DNA of 64,000 nt from Deinococcus humi (lineage in GTDB: Bacteria > Deinococcota > Deinococci > Deinococcales > Deinococcaceae), in the NCBI RefSeq assembly GCF_014201875.1, contig NZ_JACHFL010000016.1, forward strand, positions 49,639 through 113,638, given 5' to 3'. This document shows, one piece after another, positions 8,815 through 17,588 of this stretch. Every line of letters starts with the position of its first letter. The stretch's first letter is position 1. The translations under genes were made by a program, and so were the position numbers. Under the pieces are notes generated by a model. The model was given only the letters and a program-made list of their open reading frames with translations. It made no database searches and was not told where the DNA came from.

Positions 8815-9084
8815 TCAGGCTCCGGAACTGTCCGTCGTACCCTTATCGGCATCCTCGTTTTCTGGCTCGCTGTAGTCCATTCCCAGAGAGTGGGTCAGGA
8901 CCTGTCCGAGGCTAGGAGTTCCATCGAAATCGATGTGTTCGCTCGCAGGTGTCGGATGAAGAATGCCTGTCAACAGCCCACCCTGCGCCTGTGAAGGCTG
9001 CCCGGCGCCATACTCAATCTCTTCCACTGAGCGGCCTAGAGGAGTTGTATCCTCGAGTTTACGGTCCATGGCTGATCGTTCCAC
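8815..9084 (-). CDS. Small acidic hypothetical protein
   Basis: This 89-residue protein starts at GTG 9084 behind an AGGGGG site. An ATG five codons later is the alternative. It is acidic and low in hydrophobic residues (DYSEPENEDADKGTTDSSGA at the end), with no motif I recognise, no signal peptide and no membrane helix. It is probably co-transcribed with the DUF6582-type gene 20 bases downstream. It could be a stress-related disordered protein. That is only a guess from composition. Confidence 0.5.
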   Translation of the reverse strand: MERSAMDRKLEDTTPLGRSVEEIEYGAGQPSQAQGGLLTGILHPTPASEHIDFDGTPSLGQVLTHSLGMDYSEPENEDADKGTTDSSGA

Positions 9085-9241
9085 GCGGGCCCCCTGCGTG
9101 AGTTAGTGGACTATTCAATGACCTTTAGACCCCTAACGGCACATCCCATACCTATAGGCCTCACGCATTTTACCGCCGTTTTTCCACTCGTACGGACCAT
9201 GCCAAGGGTCAGCCAACGACGTGGCAGCATGGGATCATGTC

Positions 9242-10054
9242 GGTTGGGTTGCCTTCACTGAGTCAGGGGTAGGCGAAGCCCAGGGAGGGTCTGAAAACCA
9301 GACCCTCCCTTCTGTGACCTCACGCCAGGTCTGAAAGGCCTGCTTTCGGTGGCATCGTCTGATGTCTGCAGGAACAGTAGTGCGAGTATGGGAGTGAAGG
9401 TTGGCTATCCGGGCATGGAGATTCAGGAACTTCTGGGCCCGCTCCGGACGCCTGAACCCAAGCCGACTTCGTTCCTGTTGTCGTGTGTAACGGTAAGATT
9501 ACTTGACGAGATTGTTGCAGCGGGCAGTGTAAGCTCCCTCCTGGTGCTCCACGGGGCAGAGCACCAGCAATTCTCGGATCGGGGCGCTATAGCTTCTGAG
9601 TTGGTCAGTATGGATGGCCTCTGGAGCGGTGTATTTCCCCAGCAAACGGATGAGGAAGGACTTCGTCGCCCCCGTATCACGCTGCGTTTGAAGTAAGCCG
9701 TCCAGGACAGCGCCGTACTCGTCCGCGGCTCTCCAGAGCCAATGGGTCACGCCACCTACTTTCACGCAGACCTATTTCAGAAACCACCGGCAACAGAGGC
9801 GTCCCATCCCGCTGGCGCAGCTCCTCGGTGAGTAGCGGAGCAAATTTGATGCTCCAATGCTCCACTTCCGGATGGTTCCGTGACTGACCTCTCTTCCGCG
9901 TTGATGGAGGAGGTCCTGCATATCGCGGTAGCTCAGTGCAAAACGGTGGTACAGCCGGAGGGCATAGCCAATGATGTTCATGGAGAAATGGTGGCTGCAG
10001 CGGCTTTCGGTCGGTCACGGGTAGGCGGCCTATCGGTGTTAACTTGCCAGAACA
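9242..10054 (-). mobile_element. Near full-length, degenerate IS6-type element (vestige B)
   Basis: On the minus strand the 5' repeat TGTTCTGGCAAGTTAAC (10038-10054) is followed about 35 bases later by VTDRKP, then after a frameshift IIGYALRLYHRFALSYRD (helix-turn-helix segment) and VSHGTIRKWS. A stop TAG is found in LK*VCVKVGG. Next come THWLWRAADEYGAVLDGLL, HTDQLRSYSAPIREL and a TAA in CNNLVK*SYRYTRQQ, ending with RPERAQKFLNLHARIANL. These are the DDE transposase segments in the correct order. Two stops and at least two frameshifts make it dead. The hairpin at 9282-9310 sits 40 bases from the presumed, poorly preserved 3' tip (9242). Confidence 0.85.
9282..9310 (-). terminator. Strong hairpin near the 3' end of IS6 vestige B
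   Basis: A 12-bp perfect stem: AGGGAGGGTCTG (9282-9293) pairs with CAGACCCTCCCT (9299-9310), with a 5-nt loop. It lies just after the transposase reading frame, as do the hairpins in vestiges C and D, so it is probably the element's own transcription stop. Confidence 0.7.
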
Positions 10055-10198
10055 GCTCAAACAGCAATACCCGGACGTCCCGCTGGCTGAGAGGGAAGGG
10101 GGGATCCAGCCAGAGCGCGTTCCCGATGAGAAAGGATTGCGGTACAGCTTTGGGTTGCTCACGGCTCAGCGCCCCAACTGACTGACTTTCCAGGATCC
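10055..10198 (-). mobile_element. 5' fragment of another IS6-type element, truncated by vestige B
   Basis: A degenerate terminal repeat (10183-10198) is followed, minus strand, by LSREQPK and GNALWLDPPFPLSQRDVRVL. This is the transposase N-terminus again. Similarity ends at LLFEL, directly at the tip of vestige B (10054). This is best read as one IS copy inserted into another. The interrupted remainder of this older copy was not found on the far side of vestige B. Confidence 0.65.
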
Positions 10199-10747
10199 TT
10201 CCAGCATAGGCCGCTGGACGCAGGAGGTCATCCGCCATTATGAGGAGGCGCGCGCCGCGCGGCGGGATTACGGTGGGTGCATGCAACTTTTTCTCTGTGG
10301 CGCGGACGTGGCCATTCCCGTCACGTACTGCGGCAGCGAGGCGAGCATGCCCAGCTGGCCTGCGGCGTGCGAACGGACGGCGGGGCGCCCGTGGGGTCCA
10401 TTCGCTCAGGCCCCGATGAGCAACTCGACTGGCACCCGGCGTCATCGGCGCAACTCCCTGATGATGCTCGTCGGAGCTGGATGGCTGGAGGGGCGTGACG
10501 GGCTGCGCGTCCCGATCACGGCTGGCCAGGCAGTCGCTCTTAGTGGCCGGAGCGAAACACACAATCAGAAAGGGCTCCGGCCTCATCGCTGTGATCGCGG
10601 AAGCCGCCGAGCTGGACCTGGGGCGCTTCCTGCCCGCGTCCACGCCGCAAGCCCTCGAATGAGACAATTCAGCGTGCTGAGCCGACCGCCCCAGTGGGGC
10701 GCGACTGGTACGTGCCTGCTCACTCCTGCGCAGGAAAGCGCGCACCC
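10199..10747. other. No intact gene recognised
   Basis: Both strands are open over long stretches because of high GC, but no frame shows a family. A plus-strand stretch reading QEVIRHYEEARAARRDYGG near 10225 and another reading GLIAVIAEAAELDLGRFLPA before a stop near 10660 look protein-like. They may be ends of a lost gene. A 6-bp hairpin (CGCCCC/GGGGCG, 10687-10701) precedes the GNAT gene. Confidence 0.4.
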
Positions 10748-11593
10748 ATGACGTGGGGCGCACCTGTCTCAGCACCGTACACCGTGGAATCTGCCCTGCC
10801 GCTCGCGGTGCCCGCCCTGTCGAACGCGCTGGCCGAGGGTTTCGAGGGGTACGCCGTATCTATTCCCGACGACCCGGTGGCTTTCGCGCAGCGCCTGCGC
10901 GGCGAGCAGATTGACCTCGCGTCGAGTCTTGTCGCGGTCGTGGCGACGCGGCCAGTCGGGCTGGCCTTGATCGCGCGCCGATCGGACACGGCCCGGATCG
11001 CCGCGCTCGGTGTCTCGGTGTCGTGGCGGCGTCATGGTGTGGGCGCGGCGTTAATGCGCGCCAGTCTCGCAGCCGCTGCCGCACGGGGAGAAACCCGGGT
11101 GATGCTGGAAGTTATCGAGGGCAACGACCGGGCCCTGCAGCTGTACCGGTCTTTAGGGTTCGAGGTGCAGCGGCGGCTGGTCGGCTACGAGCGACCGGCC
11201 GGGTCGGGCGTGGCGGCGCCCATCTGCGAGGAGAGGGTCAACCTGGTCGCGCGGGATGTTGTGGCCCATATGAAGGAGGAGTTGCCCTGGCCGCTGGCCG
11301 TACCGTCGATGCTCGTAAGCGGCCCGCAGGCTCGGGCGGTGCGGCTGGGACCAGCCAGCGCGCTCATTTCAGTGAGCGCGCAGAGCATTGTGCTACGCGC
11401 GTTGGTGGTGCCGTGGGAGCAGCGCGGTCAGGGCCACGCCACACGGTTGCTGCGCGCCCTGGCTGCCGAGTACCCGGACCACCGCTGGGTGGTGCCACCT
11501 TTGATTCCGGAGTCGTGGGGCCGCCGCTTTTTCACCCGCAACGGCTTCCACGAGCAACCGCTCAGCCAGCTTGAGATGATGGTCTCGCTCTGA
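10748..11593 (+). CDS. Tandem-domain GNAT N-acetyltransferase
   Basis: The protein has about 281 residues. The ATG at 10748 follows GCAGGAAAG, which is preferred over an upstream in-frame ATG at 10694. The first GNAT domain (about 1-150) carries LGVSVSWRRHGVGAALMRA (acetyl-CoA loop) and NDRALQLYRSLGF. A second, divergent GNAT domain (about 190-281) carries VVPWEQRGQGHATRLLRAL and GRRFFTRNGF. Two-domain GNATs include mycothiol synthase and antibiotic acetyltransferase relatives. No substrate is assignable. It stands alone between IS remnants, with vestige C starting 36 bases after its stop. Confidence 0.85.
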   Translation: MTWGAPVSAPYTVESALPLAVPALSNALAEGFEGYAVSIPDDPVAFAQRLRGEQIDLASSLVAVVATRPVGLALIARRSDTARIAALGVSVSWRRHGVGAALMRASLAAAAARGETRVMLEVIEGNDRALQLYRSLGFEVQRRLVGYERPAGSGVAAPICEERVNLVARDVVAHMKEELPWPLAVPSMLVSGPQARAVRLGPASALISVSAQSIVLRALVVPWEQRGQGHATRLLRALAAEYPDHRWVVPPLIPESWGRRFFTRNGFHEQPLSQLEMMVSL

Positions 11594-11628
11594 AGCGCCT
11601 CCAGATGGTGACCTCAACTGTGCGGAGC

Positions 11629-12095
11629 GGTTATGGCAACTCAACGCCAGTAAGTTGCTGAGCTGTGCCTGATCGGAAGCCGGTATGGCCACCGTTTTCC
11701 CTCAGCATCATCGAGGACGCCCTGTGGCCATTTCACCGCTTCCCCCTCAGCCAGCGAGACATTCAGATGGCGTTGTTTGAGGGCGGGATCGCCGTGCGTC
11801 ACGAGAAGAAGGCGGCATTGGAACATCAAATGTGTACCCTGACTCACCGAGAAACCGCGCCACCGGGAGGGAACGCGTCTGTTCCCGGTGGGACGACGGA
11901 CCCAAGCGTGCCTCGCCCTGCACGCCCGAGTCTTGAACCTGCACCAGCACACCTGAACCACCGTCCCTGCCCCAGCATGGCGACACCATTCGACACCTGC
12001 CCTGCGGGTCTGGGGTGACGTCATGCAGCAGGCCGCCTGAACTTCAGGCGGCCTGTCAGGAACGTTGCCCTCCACCTCGTTTACTGGCCAGAACC
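11629..12095 (+). mobile_element. IS6-type vestige C (467 bp) with both terminal repeats
   Basis: Left repeat GGTTATGGCAACTCAAC (11629-11645). Inverted right repeat GTTTACTGGCCAGAACC (12079-12095). About 42 bases inside the left tip starts DRKP, then LSIIEDALWPFHRFPLSQRD, the IS6 transposase N-terminus, which degrades after about 55 codons. The catalytic core is deleted. A hairpin (12029-12055) lies 40 bases from the right tip, as in vestiges B and D. It is an internally deleted, non-autonomous copy. Confidence 0.8.
12029..12055 (+). terminator. Hairpin inside IS6 vestige C
   Basis: CAGGCCGCCTGAA (12029-12041) pairs with TTCAGGCGGCCTG (12043-12055) around a single central base. This gives an 11- to 12-bp stem in practice. 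It has no U-tract. Its place relative to the element's right tip matches the hairpins in vestiges B and D. Confidence 0.7.
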
Positions 12096-12418
12096 CTCCG
12101 GTCAATGAGACAACGTGGCCGGGCCAATCAGTCCATCTCGCGAATCAGCGCAGCCCCATGCTGATGAACCTGAGAGGCGCAAATGCCGTGCAAAGTCGTT
12201 CGGTTAATCTCCACTCTCGAATTCAGTGCACCCAGCTATGGGCATTACCCCATGCAGTCTGCGAGAATTCCACCGTGAAATCGTCGTGAGCACCCTGGGC
12301 TTCACTCCACCACAGCAGTCGGGGCTTTGCCGCGTGCCCATCACCCACGGCGAACATAAGAAGACGGCCTTGGGTAGCCCTGTTTTCTTCCTTGACGAGA
12401 ACCCCATGGTCTTCCCGC
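12096..12418. other. Intergenic, nothing recognised
   Basis: The gap lies between IS vestige C and the MFS gene. A plus-strand open frame (12226-12429) shows no family features and runs into the transporter in another frame. No convincing promoter or hairpin was seen. Confidence 0.4.
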
Positions 12419-13591
12419 ATGGGCGGTGAAGTTCCCGCCAAAGTTGTTTCTGCTTCGGCAGCAGTGATTGGCGCGCTGGCTTTCGTGCTCATGGGAGGCG
12501 TGCAGGCCCTTTACGGCCCGTCCCTGCCTGGTTTCAGCCAACAGTTCAGTCTGCCCGTCAGCACGGCAGGACTGGTTGTCAGTGCACACGGCCTCGGAGC
12601 CCTCACTGGTGTTCTCAGCACCGTGCTCCTGTCCGGTTATCCCCTGGCCCGGTACCGGACAGGTGTCGCCGTCACCCTGCTGGCCGCAGGAGCACTCCTG
12701 TTGGGTTCGACGTCTGTGTGGCCTGTCGCATTGCTGGGCGCGCTGATTGTCGGGCTGGGGTACGGGGTACTGACGGTTGGACTCAACAGCCTGTTTGCGG
12801 TGGGATTCGGTCAGCGGAGTGCGGCGATGGTCAATCTTCTCAACGCCGTCTTTGGAATTGGCGCCATTTTGGGGCCGTTGCTGGTCGGAGGGGACGGTGG
12901 AAATGTCAACTGGCCCTTTCTCGTGATTGCTCTGGGGGGTGGACTGCTCGCTCCATTCGCGTTTTCCATTGATGATCGGCTTCCCGTTCCAACAGTCACG
13001 CAGGCAGGCTCAGAACATCAGAGCAAGGGGCTCGTGGTGGGCTTTCTGGTGCTGTTGGCACTGGTGGTGGGTCTGGAGGCCAGCAGTAGCGGATGGAACG
13101 CCACATACCTCGTGGCCCTGGGGCAGACGCCAGCATCCGCCGCGAGTTTCGCGTCATTGTTCTACCTAGTGTTCACCGCAGCGCGTCTGGTCGCGGTGCC
13201 CCTGAGCCTGCGCCTATCGGCGTTCACGCTGGTGGCTGCGTCACTCGCACTTGGCGCGGTGTTGCTATTCCTCGCCCAGATATCGGCGCTTGCACCATAT
13301 GTGCTCGCCTCGCTGGGAGGGGCGGTGGCCCTCCTCTTTCCCAATACCTTTACGTGGCTCGCGCGTACGGTGCCGGGAGCGCGAGGTGGGACAGCGCTGA
13401 TGATTGCTGGTGGCCTGCTCGGAGGCGCTCTGTTTCCAGCCTTGATTGGTCAAGCGGTGGCCGTTTTCGGTGAGCGCATTCTGCCCCACGCCATGCTGCT
13501 GCTGACCGTGTTGGCATTGATCCTCGCAGTGTGGCTTCGCCGGCAGTCGAGGCGTCTCAAGATCTATAGCCAGGGTCGAGCACATCTCTGA
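12419..13591 (+). CDS. Major facilitator superfamily transporter
   Basis: About 390 residues from ATG 12419. An in-frame TTG at 12392 is possible, and neither has a clear ribosome site. It contains about twelve hydrophobic helices, a loop with ARYRTG between helices 2 and 3 in the position of the MFS GxLaDrxGRR signature, and a charged central loop (about residues 190-205). It belongs to the FucP/YfkF-like group by general layout. The substrate is unknown. It stands alone, with no regulator adjacent, between IS vestige C and the DNA polymerase gene. The C-terminus is basic (RRQSRRLK). Confidence 0.85.
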   Translation: MGGEVPAKVVSASAAVIGALAFVLMGGVQALYGPSLPGFSQQFSLPVSTAGLVVSAHGLGALTGVLSTVLLSGYPLARYRTGVAVTLLAAGALLLGSTSVWPVALLGALIVGLGYGVLTVGLNSLFAVGFGQRSAAMVNLLNAVFGIGAILGPLLVGGDGGNVNWPFLVIALGGGLLAPFAFSIDDRLPVPTVTQAGSEHQSKGLVVGFLVLLALVVGLEASSSGWNATYLVALGQTPASAASFASLFYLVFTAARLVAVPLSLRLSAFTLVAASLALGAVLLFLAQISALAPYVLASLGGAVALLFPNTFTWLARTVPGARGGTALMIAGGLLGGALFPALIGQAVAVFGERILPHAMLLLTVLALILAVWLRRQSRRLKIYSQGRAHL

Positions 13592-14085
13592 ACACACTTG
13601 GAATCCCATTGACCGTCCAAATCATCGAAAACCCGTATTCAAATCACTCGGTACAATTGCGGCGCCCATTTGTGGAACCACAAGGTCGTGGTCTATAGAG
13701 ACTTGATCGAACCGTTGGTGGCGCCCACCAGCAGATGTTGCCCTGGCACGCCACCCATCTGGCCCCTTCCCCACAAGAACAGCACGCCACTTCCCTCTAT
13801 TCCCGACCTGTCGGTGGCAAGTCCAATGTCTTGCCCATGTCAGCGGCCAGAGCGGCCGCAGAGAGATAAGCAGCACAGAACAGGCATTACTCTCTGTCTG
13901 GATCGTAATTAATGCTATGATTACGTTGTCATGGAAGTTCCGGAGCAGGCGGTGAGGGCTGTATTCACGTCAACGCGCGAACCATCCCATCCTGGGTGCG
14001 CCCCTGATGTGCCAACACCGTTGAGGTATGCCGAAGCACTGCCATCATCAACCGGGGGGTTCCGCGCCAGGGCATTTCATCCACG
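13592..14085. other. Intergenic upstream of DNA polymerase, nothing recognised
   Basis: In this 494-bp gap no open frame has family features. An AT-rich patch near 13905-13930 (AATTAATGCTATGATTACG) contains TATGAT and is the best promoter candidate for the polymerase, although it lies about 165 bases from its start. Confidence 0.4.
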
Positions 14086-16380
14086 ATGATCACACCCCAG
14101 CTCTCCACGTCCGGCATCGTGTCCGTCCACGCCACGGCGGACGGCCACGTTATCGTCTGGCGACGCCACCTCGCCACCGGCGCCCTTGAGACGGAAACCA
14201 CCCGGCAGCGCGGATGGATCTTCGCGCGAAACCTGCAGGACGTCCAGCATCTGGGCGACCAGCTCAGCATCACCCCGGAGCCCGCAGCCCCAGGCGCGAC
14301 CTATCACGCCCACGACCTTGCCCCGGACGGATGCCTCGACGACCGCGCCTATCGCTACCTGCTCAGCGGCCCCAGCCCCCGGCACCTCGAAACCGAGATC
14401 CAGCGTGGCGCCCTGAGCGCACGTGGCCTGAGTGCCCGCCCCTCACTCGGTGACCTCAGCGGGTACGTGCGACTCGGCTACACCGAGCAGTACCTCATCT
14501 CCACCCGACAGACGTACCATCAGGGCCTGACGTTCGATCAGCCGGTCCGTCTTCAATTCGACCTGGAGACCACGGCGCTCAGCCCTGAAGAGGGCCGCAT
14601 CTTCCTGATCGCGGTGCGGGACAACCAGGGCCTGGAGACCCTCTTGGAAGCCCGTCAGGCGGCCCAGGAAGGTGAGATGATCGAAGCGTTCCTCGACCTC
14701 GTCCAGAAACGAAACCCCGACATGATCGAGAACCACTTCATTCACGGGTTCGACCTGCCGTTCATCACCGCCCGCGCCCGCAAGCTCGGCATCCCCTTCC
14801 GGCTCGGTCGGGCCTGTGACGGCCAGCCCTGGACGGTCGACGACGGAAGTCGCACGCCTCTCTGGGCCTGCCCTGGACGGGAAATCCTGGACACGCTCGA
14901 TGCCGTTTGCCGCCTTCACCTGCCCTCCAGTAGCCTGAAAGCCGTGGCGCAGCATTACGGGATCGCCCCTGAGGACCGGGTGTACCTCGAAGGTGCCGAG
15001 ATCGTCCACACGTACCGCGACCACCCGAAACTCGTCCGGCAGTACGCCCTGCAAGACGTCCAGGAGGTGGAAGCCCTGGCACGAATCGTCCTTGCGCCGA
15101 GCTTCGCCCTGGCTCGCCTGACGCCCCGGCCGTACCACAAGCTCACGCGGGCCGGGCCAGCCAAGGGCGTGCTCGAACCTATGTTGATCCGTGCGTATTA
15201 CGAGGCGGCGCGCCCGTTCCCGGCATCGGAGAAAGGCCACCAGGACCCCCACCGCGGGGGCCACGTTCAGTTGCATGCAGAAGGGATCTTGAACCACGTC
15301 GTCAAAGCGGATGTCGCCAGCATGTACCCCAGCATTATCCGCGCTGAGGGCATTGGTCCACAGCAGGATGGGTTGAAGGTCTTCAACCGCATCGTGAGTG
15401 ACCTGACCACCCAGCGCCTGGAACACAAACGCCTGGCCCGAAATGCCGCCCTGACCGAAGGGGAGCGGCGCGAGCATCACGCCATGCAGGACGCCATGAA
15501 GCTGATCGTCAATGCGGCCTACGGTTACCTGGGGGCGGGCCGTCTCGCGCGCATGGGGGACCGGGGCGCAGCCGATCGGGTGACCGCCAGGGGACGGGAA
15601 CTCCTGCAACAGGTCACGGCAGCGCTGGAGGCCAGTGGTGTGCAGCTCATCGAGTCGGATACCGACGGCGTGTACTTCAGCACGCGTGAGTCCATCGGAG
15701 AGCAGGCCGAAAGGGCGCTGATCGCGTCCGTCTCGGCCACGCTGCCTGAAGGCATCACGCTGGAGTTTGACGGCCGGGCCCAGGCGATGCTGAGCCACCA
15801 GGTCAAGAACTACGTGCTGCTGCGCTATGACGGCACGCTGGAACTCAGCGGCGCGTCCTTCGAATCAAGTCGCTCGGAGCGCTACGGCATGACCTTCCTG
15901 CGAACGGCGCTCCTGGCGCTGCTGCGGGGTGATGTCCCGGGGGCACAGGCGGCCTTCGTCGACGTGATGGACTGCCTCTCCAGCCGAACCTACAACAATG
16001 CGGACGTCAGCACGCGCGTTCGGATCAGCAAAACCCGGGAGGCTTACGCCCAGACGCGAGAAAAGCGCAGGGAAGCGCATCTGGAAGCCGCCTGGCAGAC
16101 TGGTCTCCCCTTCAGGGTGGGGGACCGCGTGGAGTTGTATGTTCGCGAAGGGCACGGCCAGACAGTCATGACGGATCCGGATAAGCACGATTACGATGTC
16201 AAGCACTACCAGGCGGCGCTGGTGCAGAACTACGCTACGCGGCTGCGCAAGGCATTGGACCCGGCGGATTGGAGCCAGTTGTTCGGCGGCCGCGGTGCGG
16301 GACTCTTTGACCGTCCGGTGCAGGACATGCAGGTGCAGTGGAGACTGGTCCCAGACGAAGACCGTGCGGAAGAGCCGTGA
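14086..16380 (+). CDS. Family B DNA polymerase with intact proofreading and polymerase sites
   Basis: The protein has 764 residues. Exonuclease motifs: Exo I FDLET (D159, E161), Exo II ENHFIHGFDLPF, Exo III YALQDVQEV. Polymerase motifs: A KADVASMYPSII (D409), B KLIVNAAYGYLG (K472), C ESDTDGVYF (D525, D527). All catalytic carboxylates are present, so both activities should work. At 764 residues it is close to E. coli Pol II in length. It probably acts in repair or damage-tolerant synthesis. The SRAP/HMCES gene 154 bases downstream, with a damage-type operator, supports a DNA-damage setting. The ribosome site before ATG 14086 is weak. Confidence 0.92.
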   Translation: MITPQLSTSGIVSVHATADGHVIVWRRHLATGALETETTRQRGWIFARNLQDVQHLGDQLSITPEPAAPGATYHAHDLAPDGCLDDRAYRYLLSGPSPRHLETEIQRGALSARGLSARPSLGDLSGYVRLGYTEQYLISTRQTYHQGLTFDQPVRLQFDLETTALSPEEGRIFLIAVRDNQGLETLLEARQAAQEGEMIEAFLDLVQKRNPDMIENHFIHGFDLPFITARARKLGIPFRLGRACDGQPWTVDDGSRTPLWACPGREILDTLDAVCRLHLPSSSLKAVAQHYGIAPEDRVYLEGAEIVHTYRDHPKLVRQYALQDVQEVEALARIVLAPSFALARLTPRPYHKLTRAGPAKGVLEPMLIRAYYEAARPFPASEKGHQDPHRGGHVQLHAEGILNHVVKADVASMYPSIIRAEGIGPQQDGLKVFNRIVSDLTTQRLEHKRLARNAALTEGERREHHAMQDAMKLIVNAAYGYLGAGRLARMGDRGAADRVTARGRELLQQVTAALEASGVQLIESDTDGVYFSTRESIGEQAERALIASVSATLPEGITLEFDGRAQAMLSHQVKNYVLLRYDGTLELSGASFESSRSERYGMTFLRTALLALLRGDVPGAQAAFVDVMDCLSSRTYNNADVSTRVRISKTREAYAQTREKRREAHLEAAWQTGLPFRVGDRVELYVREGHGQTVMTDPDKHDYDVKHYQAALVQNYATRLRKALDPADWSQLFGGRGAGLFDRPVQDMQVQWRLVPDEDRAEEP

Positions 16381-16457
16381 CGCCTGACACCCCCTGACCA
16401 GCTTCCGCGCGTCAGCGGATGAACTGAACAACAGCCGCCGAACAGCAGTGTCCTTGG

Positions 16458-16486
16458 TTGGTTTTCCAACACATCTATGGTAAAAT
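16458..16486 (+). promoter_or_regulatory. Promoter of the SRAP gene
   Basis: TTGGTT (16458-16463) and TAAAAT (16481-16486) are spaced by 17 bases, a sigma-70-type promoter 49 bases before the SRAP start. The operator candidate starts at the last base of the -10 box. Confidence 0.7.
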
Positions 16487-16502
16487 TATGTTCTTAGCGT
16501 AA
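16486..16502. promoter_or_regulatory. Candidate radiation/desiccation response motif (DdrO operator)
   Basis: TTATGTTCTTAGCGTAA has half-sites TTATG and CGTAA separated by seven bases. The published Deinococcus motif is a 17-bp palindrome with TTATG and CATAA arms, so 9 of 10 arm bases match. The position just downstream of the -10 box is where a repressor such as DdrO would block transcription until damage-induced cleavage. Confidence 0.65.
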
Positions 16503-16534
16503 TTACCTAGCCCGATTCAGCAGGAGGTCCCCGT

Positions 16535-17131
16535 ATGTGCGGCCGCATTGAATTCACCCTTTCCGAACGCATGCACCACACCCTGCGCGATACTTTCCAG
16601 ATTGACGCCGCGTGGCCCAAGCAGCCTGAGATCAGTCCCACCCAGCAGACGGTGTTCCTAACCCGCGAGGACGCCTGGACCGTCCATACCGGACGCTGGG
16701 GCCTCGTCCCTCCCGGGATGGACCTGCAGACTGCCAGGAAGTACGCCACTTTCAACGCCCGCATCGAAACCGTCGAGCGCAGCAAATCCTTCAAGGACGC
16801 CTTCAGGGCGGGTGGCCGCTGTGTGCTGCCCCTGAGTGCGTTCTTCGAATGGCCGAACAAGAGCAAGGTCCGCATCGCACGTCCCGACAACCGCCCCCTG
16901 ATTGCCGCGGGGCTGTGGAGTCAGCAGGACACGCCGGACGGTCCTCTGGTGAGTTGCACGGTCATGACGCGGCCACCCACGAAAGACCTCACTGAGATCC
17001 ACGACCGCATGCCGGCTCTGCTGCTGACCAAGGACTTGGACGCCTGGCTGCAGGCCACGCCCGCAGAGGCCAAAGCGGTGGCTACCGGCAGCTGGCGTCC
17101 CGGGCTGCTCACGGTTGCGGCCGCCTCCTGA
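16535..17131 (+). CDS. SRAP/HMCES/YedK-family abasic-site processing protein
   Basis: The protein has 198 residues. It starts MCGR, so Cys2 becomes N-terminal after Met removal and forms the thiazolidine crosslink to abasic sites. Other active-site parts are FNARIET (Asn and Glu), CVLPLSAFFEW (Glu) and EIHDRMPALL (His). AGGAGG lies 7 bases before the ATG. The family shields abasic sites in single-stranded DNA and resolves the crosslink. The damage-type operator and the upstream polymerase gene suit that role. Length and motif order are normal, so it should be active. Confidence 0.93.
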   Translation: MCGRIEFTLSERMHHTLRDTFQIDAAWPKQPEISPTQQTVFLTREDAWTVHTGRWGLVPPGMDLQTARKYATFNARIETVERSKSFKDAFRAGGRCVLPLSAFFEWPNKSKVRIARPDNRPLIAAGLWSQQDTPDGPLVSCTVMTRPPTKDLTEIHDRMPALLLTKDLDAWLQATPAEAKAVATGSWRPGLLTVAAAS

Positions 17132-17588
17132 GTCCAAGGGCACAAGTTCGAGCCCTTCATCTCTCCCGACACCACCCAGGTGATTGCGGATTGCTGAGGA
17201 GAAGCGCGGCTACGCAGGACTCAATTCTGCGCTCGTGGCAGCAATCACGCAGTCTTTGACCAGGAAGCGTAAACAGCGCCCACAAAGATTGCGGAAGTGT
17301 CAGGGCTGCCCGGTCATCGATCGAAACCGTAGGCTGAATGTTCTGGCTTCGTCCCGCTTCCTCTTTCGGCCTCCCCTCCGGATCGAAAAGGAACGCAGGG
17401 ACCAGCGCTACAACTCATCTTCACTATCGAAGCAGCTTTAAATATGCCTTGACGACACGCTCCTAGAGATGGGATGGGGCGCGACGGCGTTCTTCCACCT
17501 GCGGAAGCTCGTACATTCTGCCGGTCAACCGGGACTTCCTGGTACGGCACGTCCTGGCGCACCGCGTGCGGGGCAGTTATAACGAGAC
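17132..17588. other. Intergenic, nothing recognised
   Basis: In this 457-bp gap short frames on both strands carry no family signature. An AT-richer segment (GCAGTTATAACGAGAC, 17571-17586) immediately before the OsmC start may hold its promoter -10 region. Confidence 0.4.

Noticed and set aside
9978..10775. Long minus-strand open frame of 265 codons opposite the GNAT gene and the upstream gap.
   Set aside because: Composition is low-complexity and Arg/Pro-rich. The only recognisable part is the IS6 fragment at its end.
14443..15798. Open frame of 451 codons antisense to the DNA polymerase.
   Set aside because: Antisense shadow of a gene with all polymerase motifs. The composition is typical of GC-rich antisense frames.
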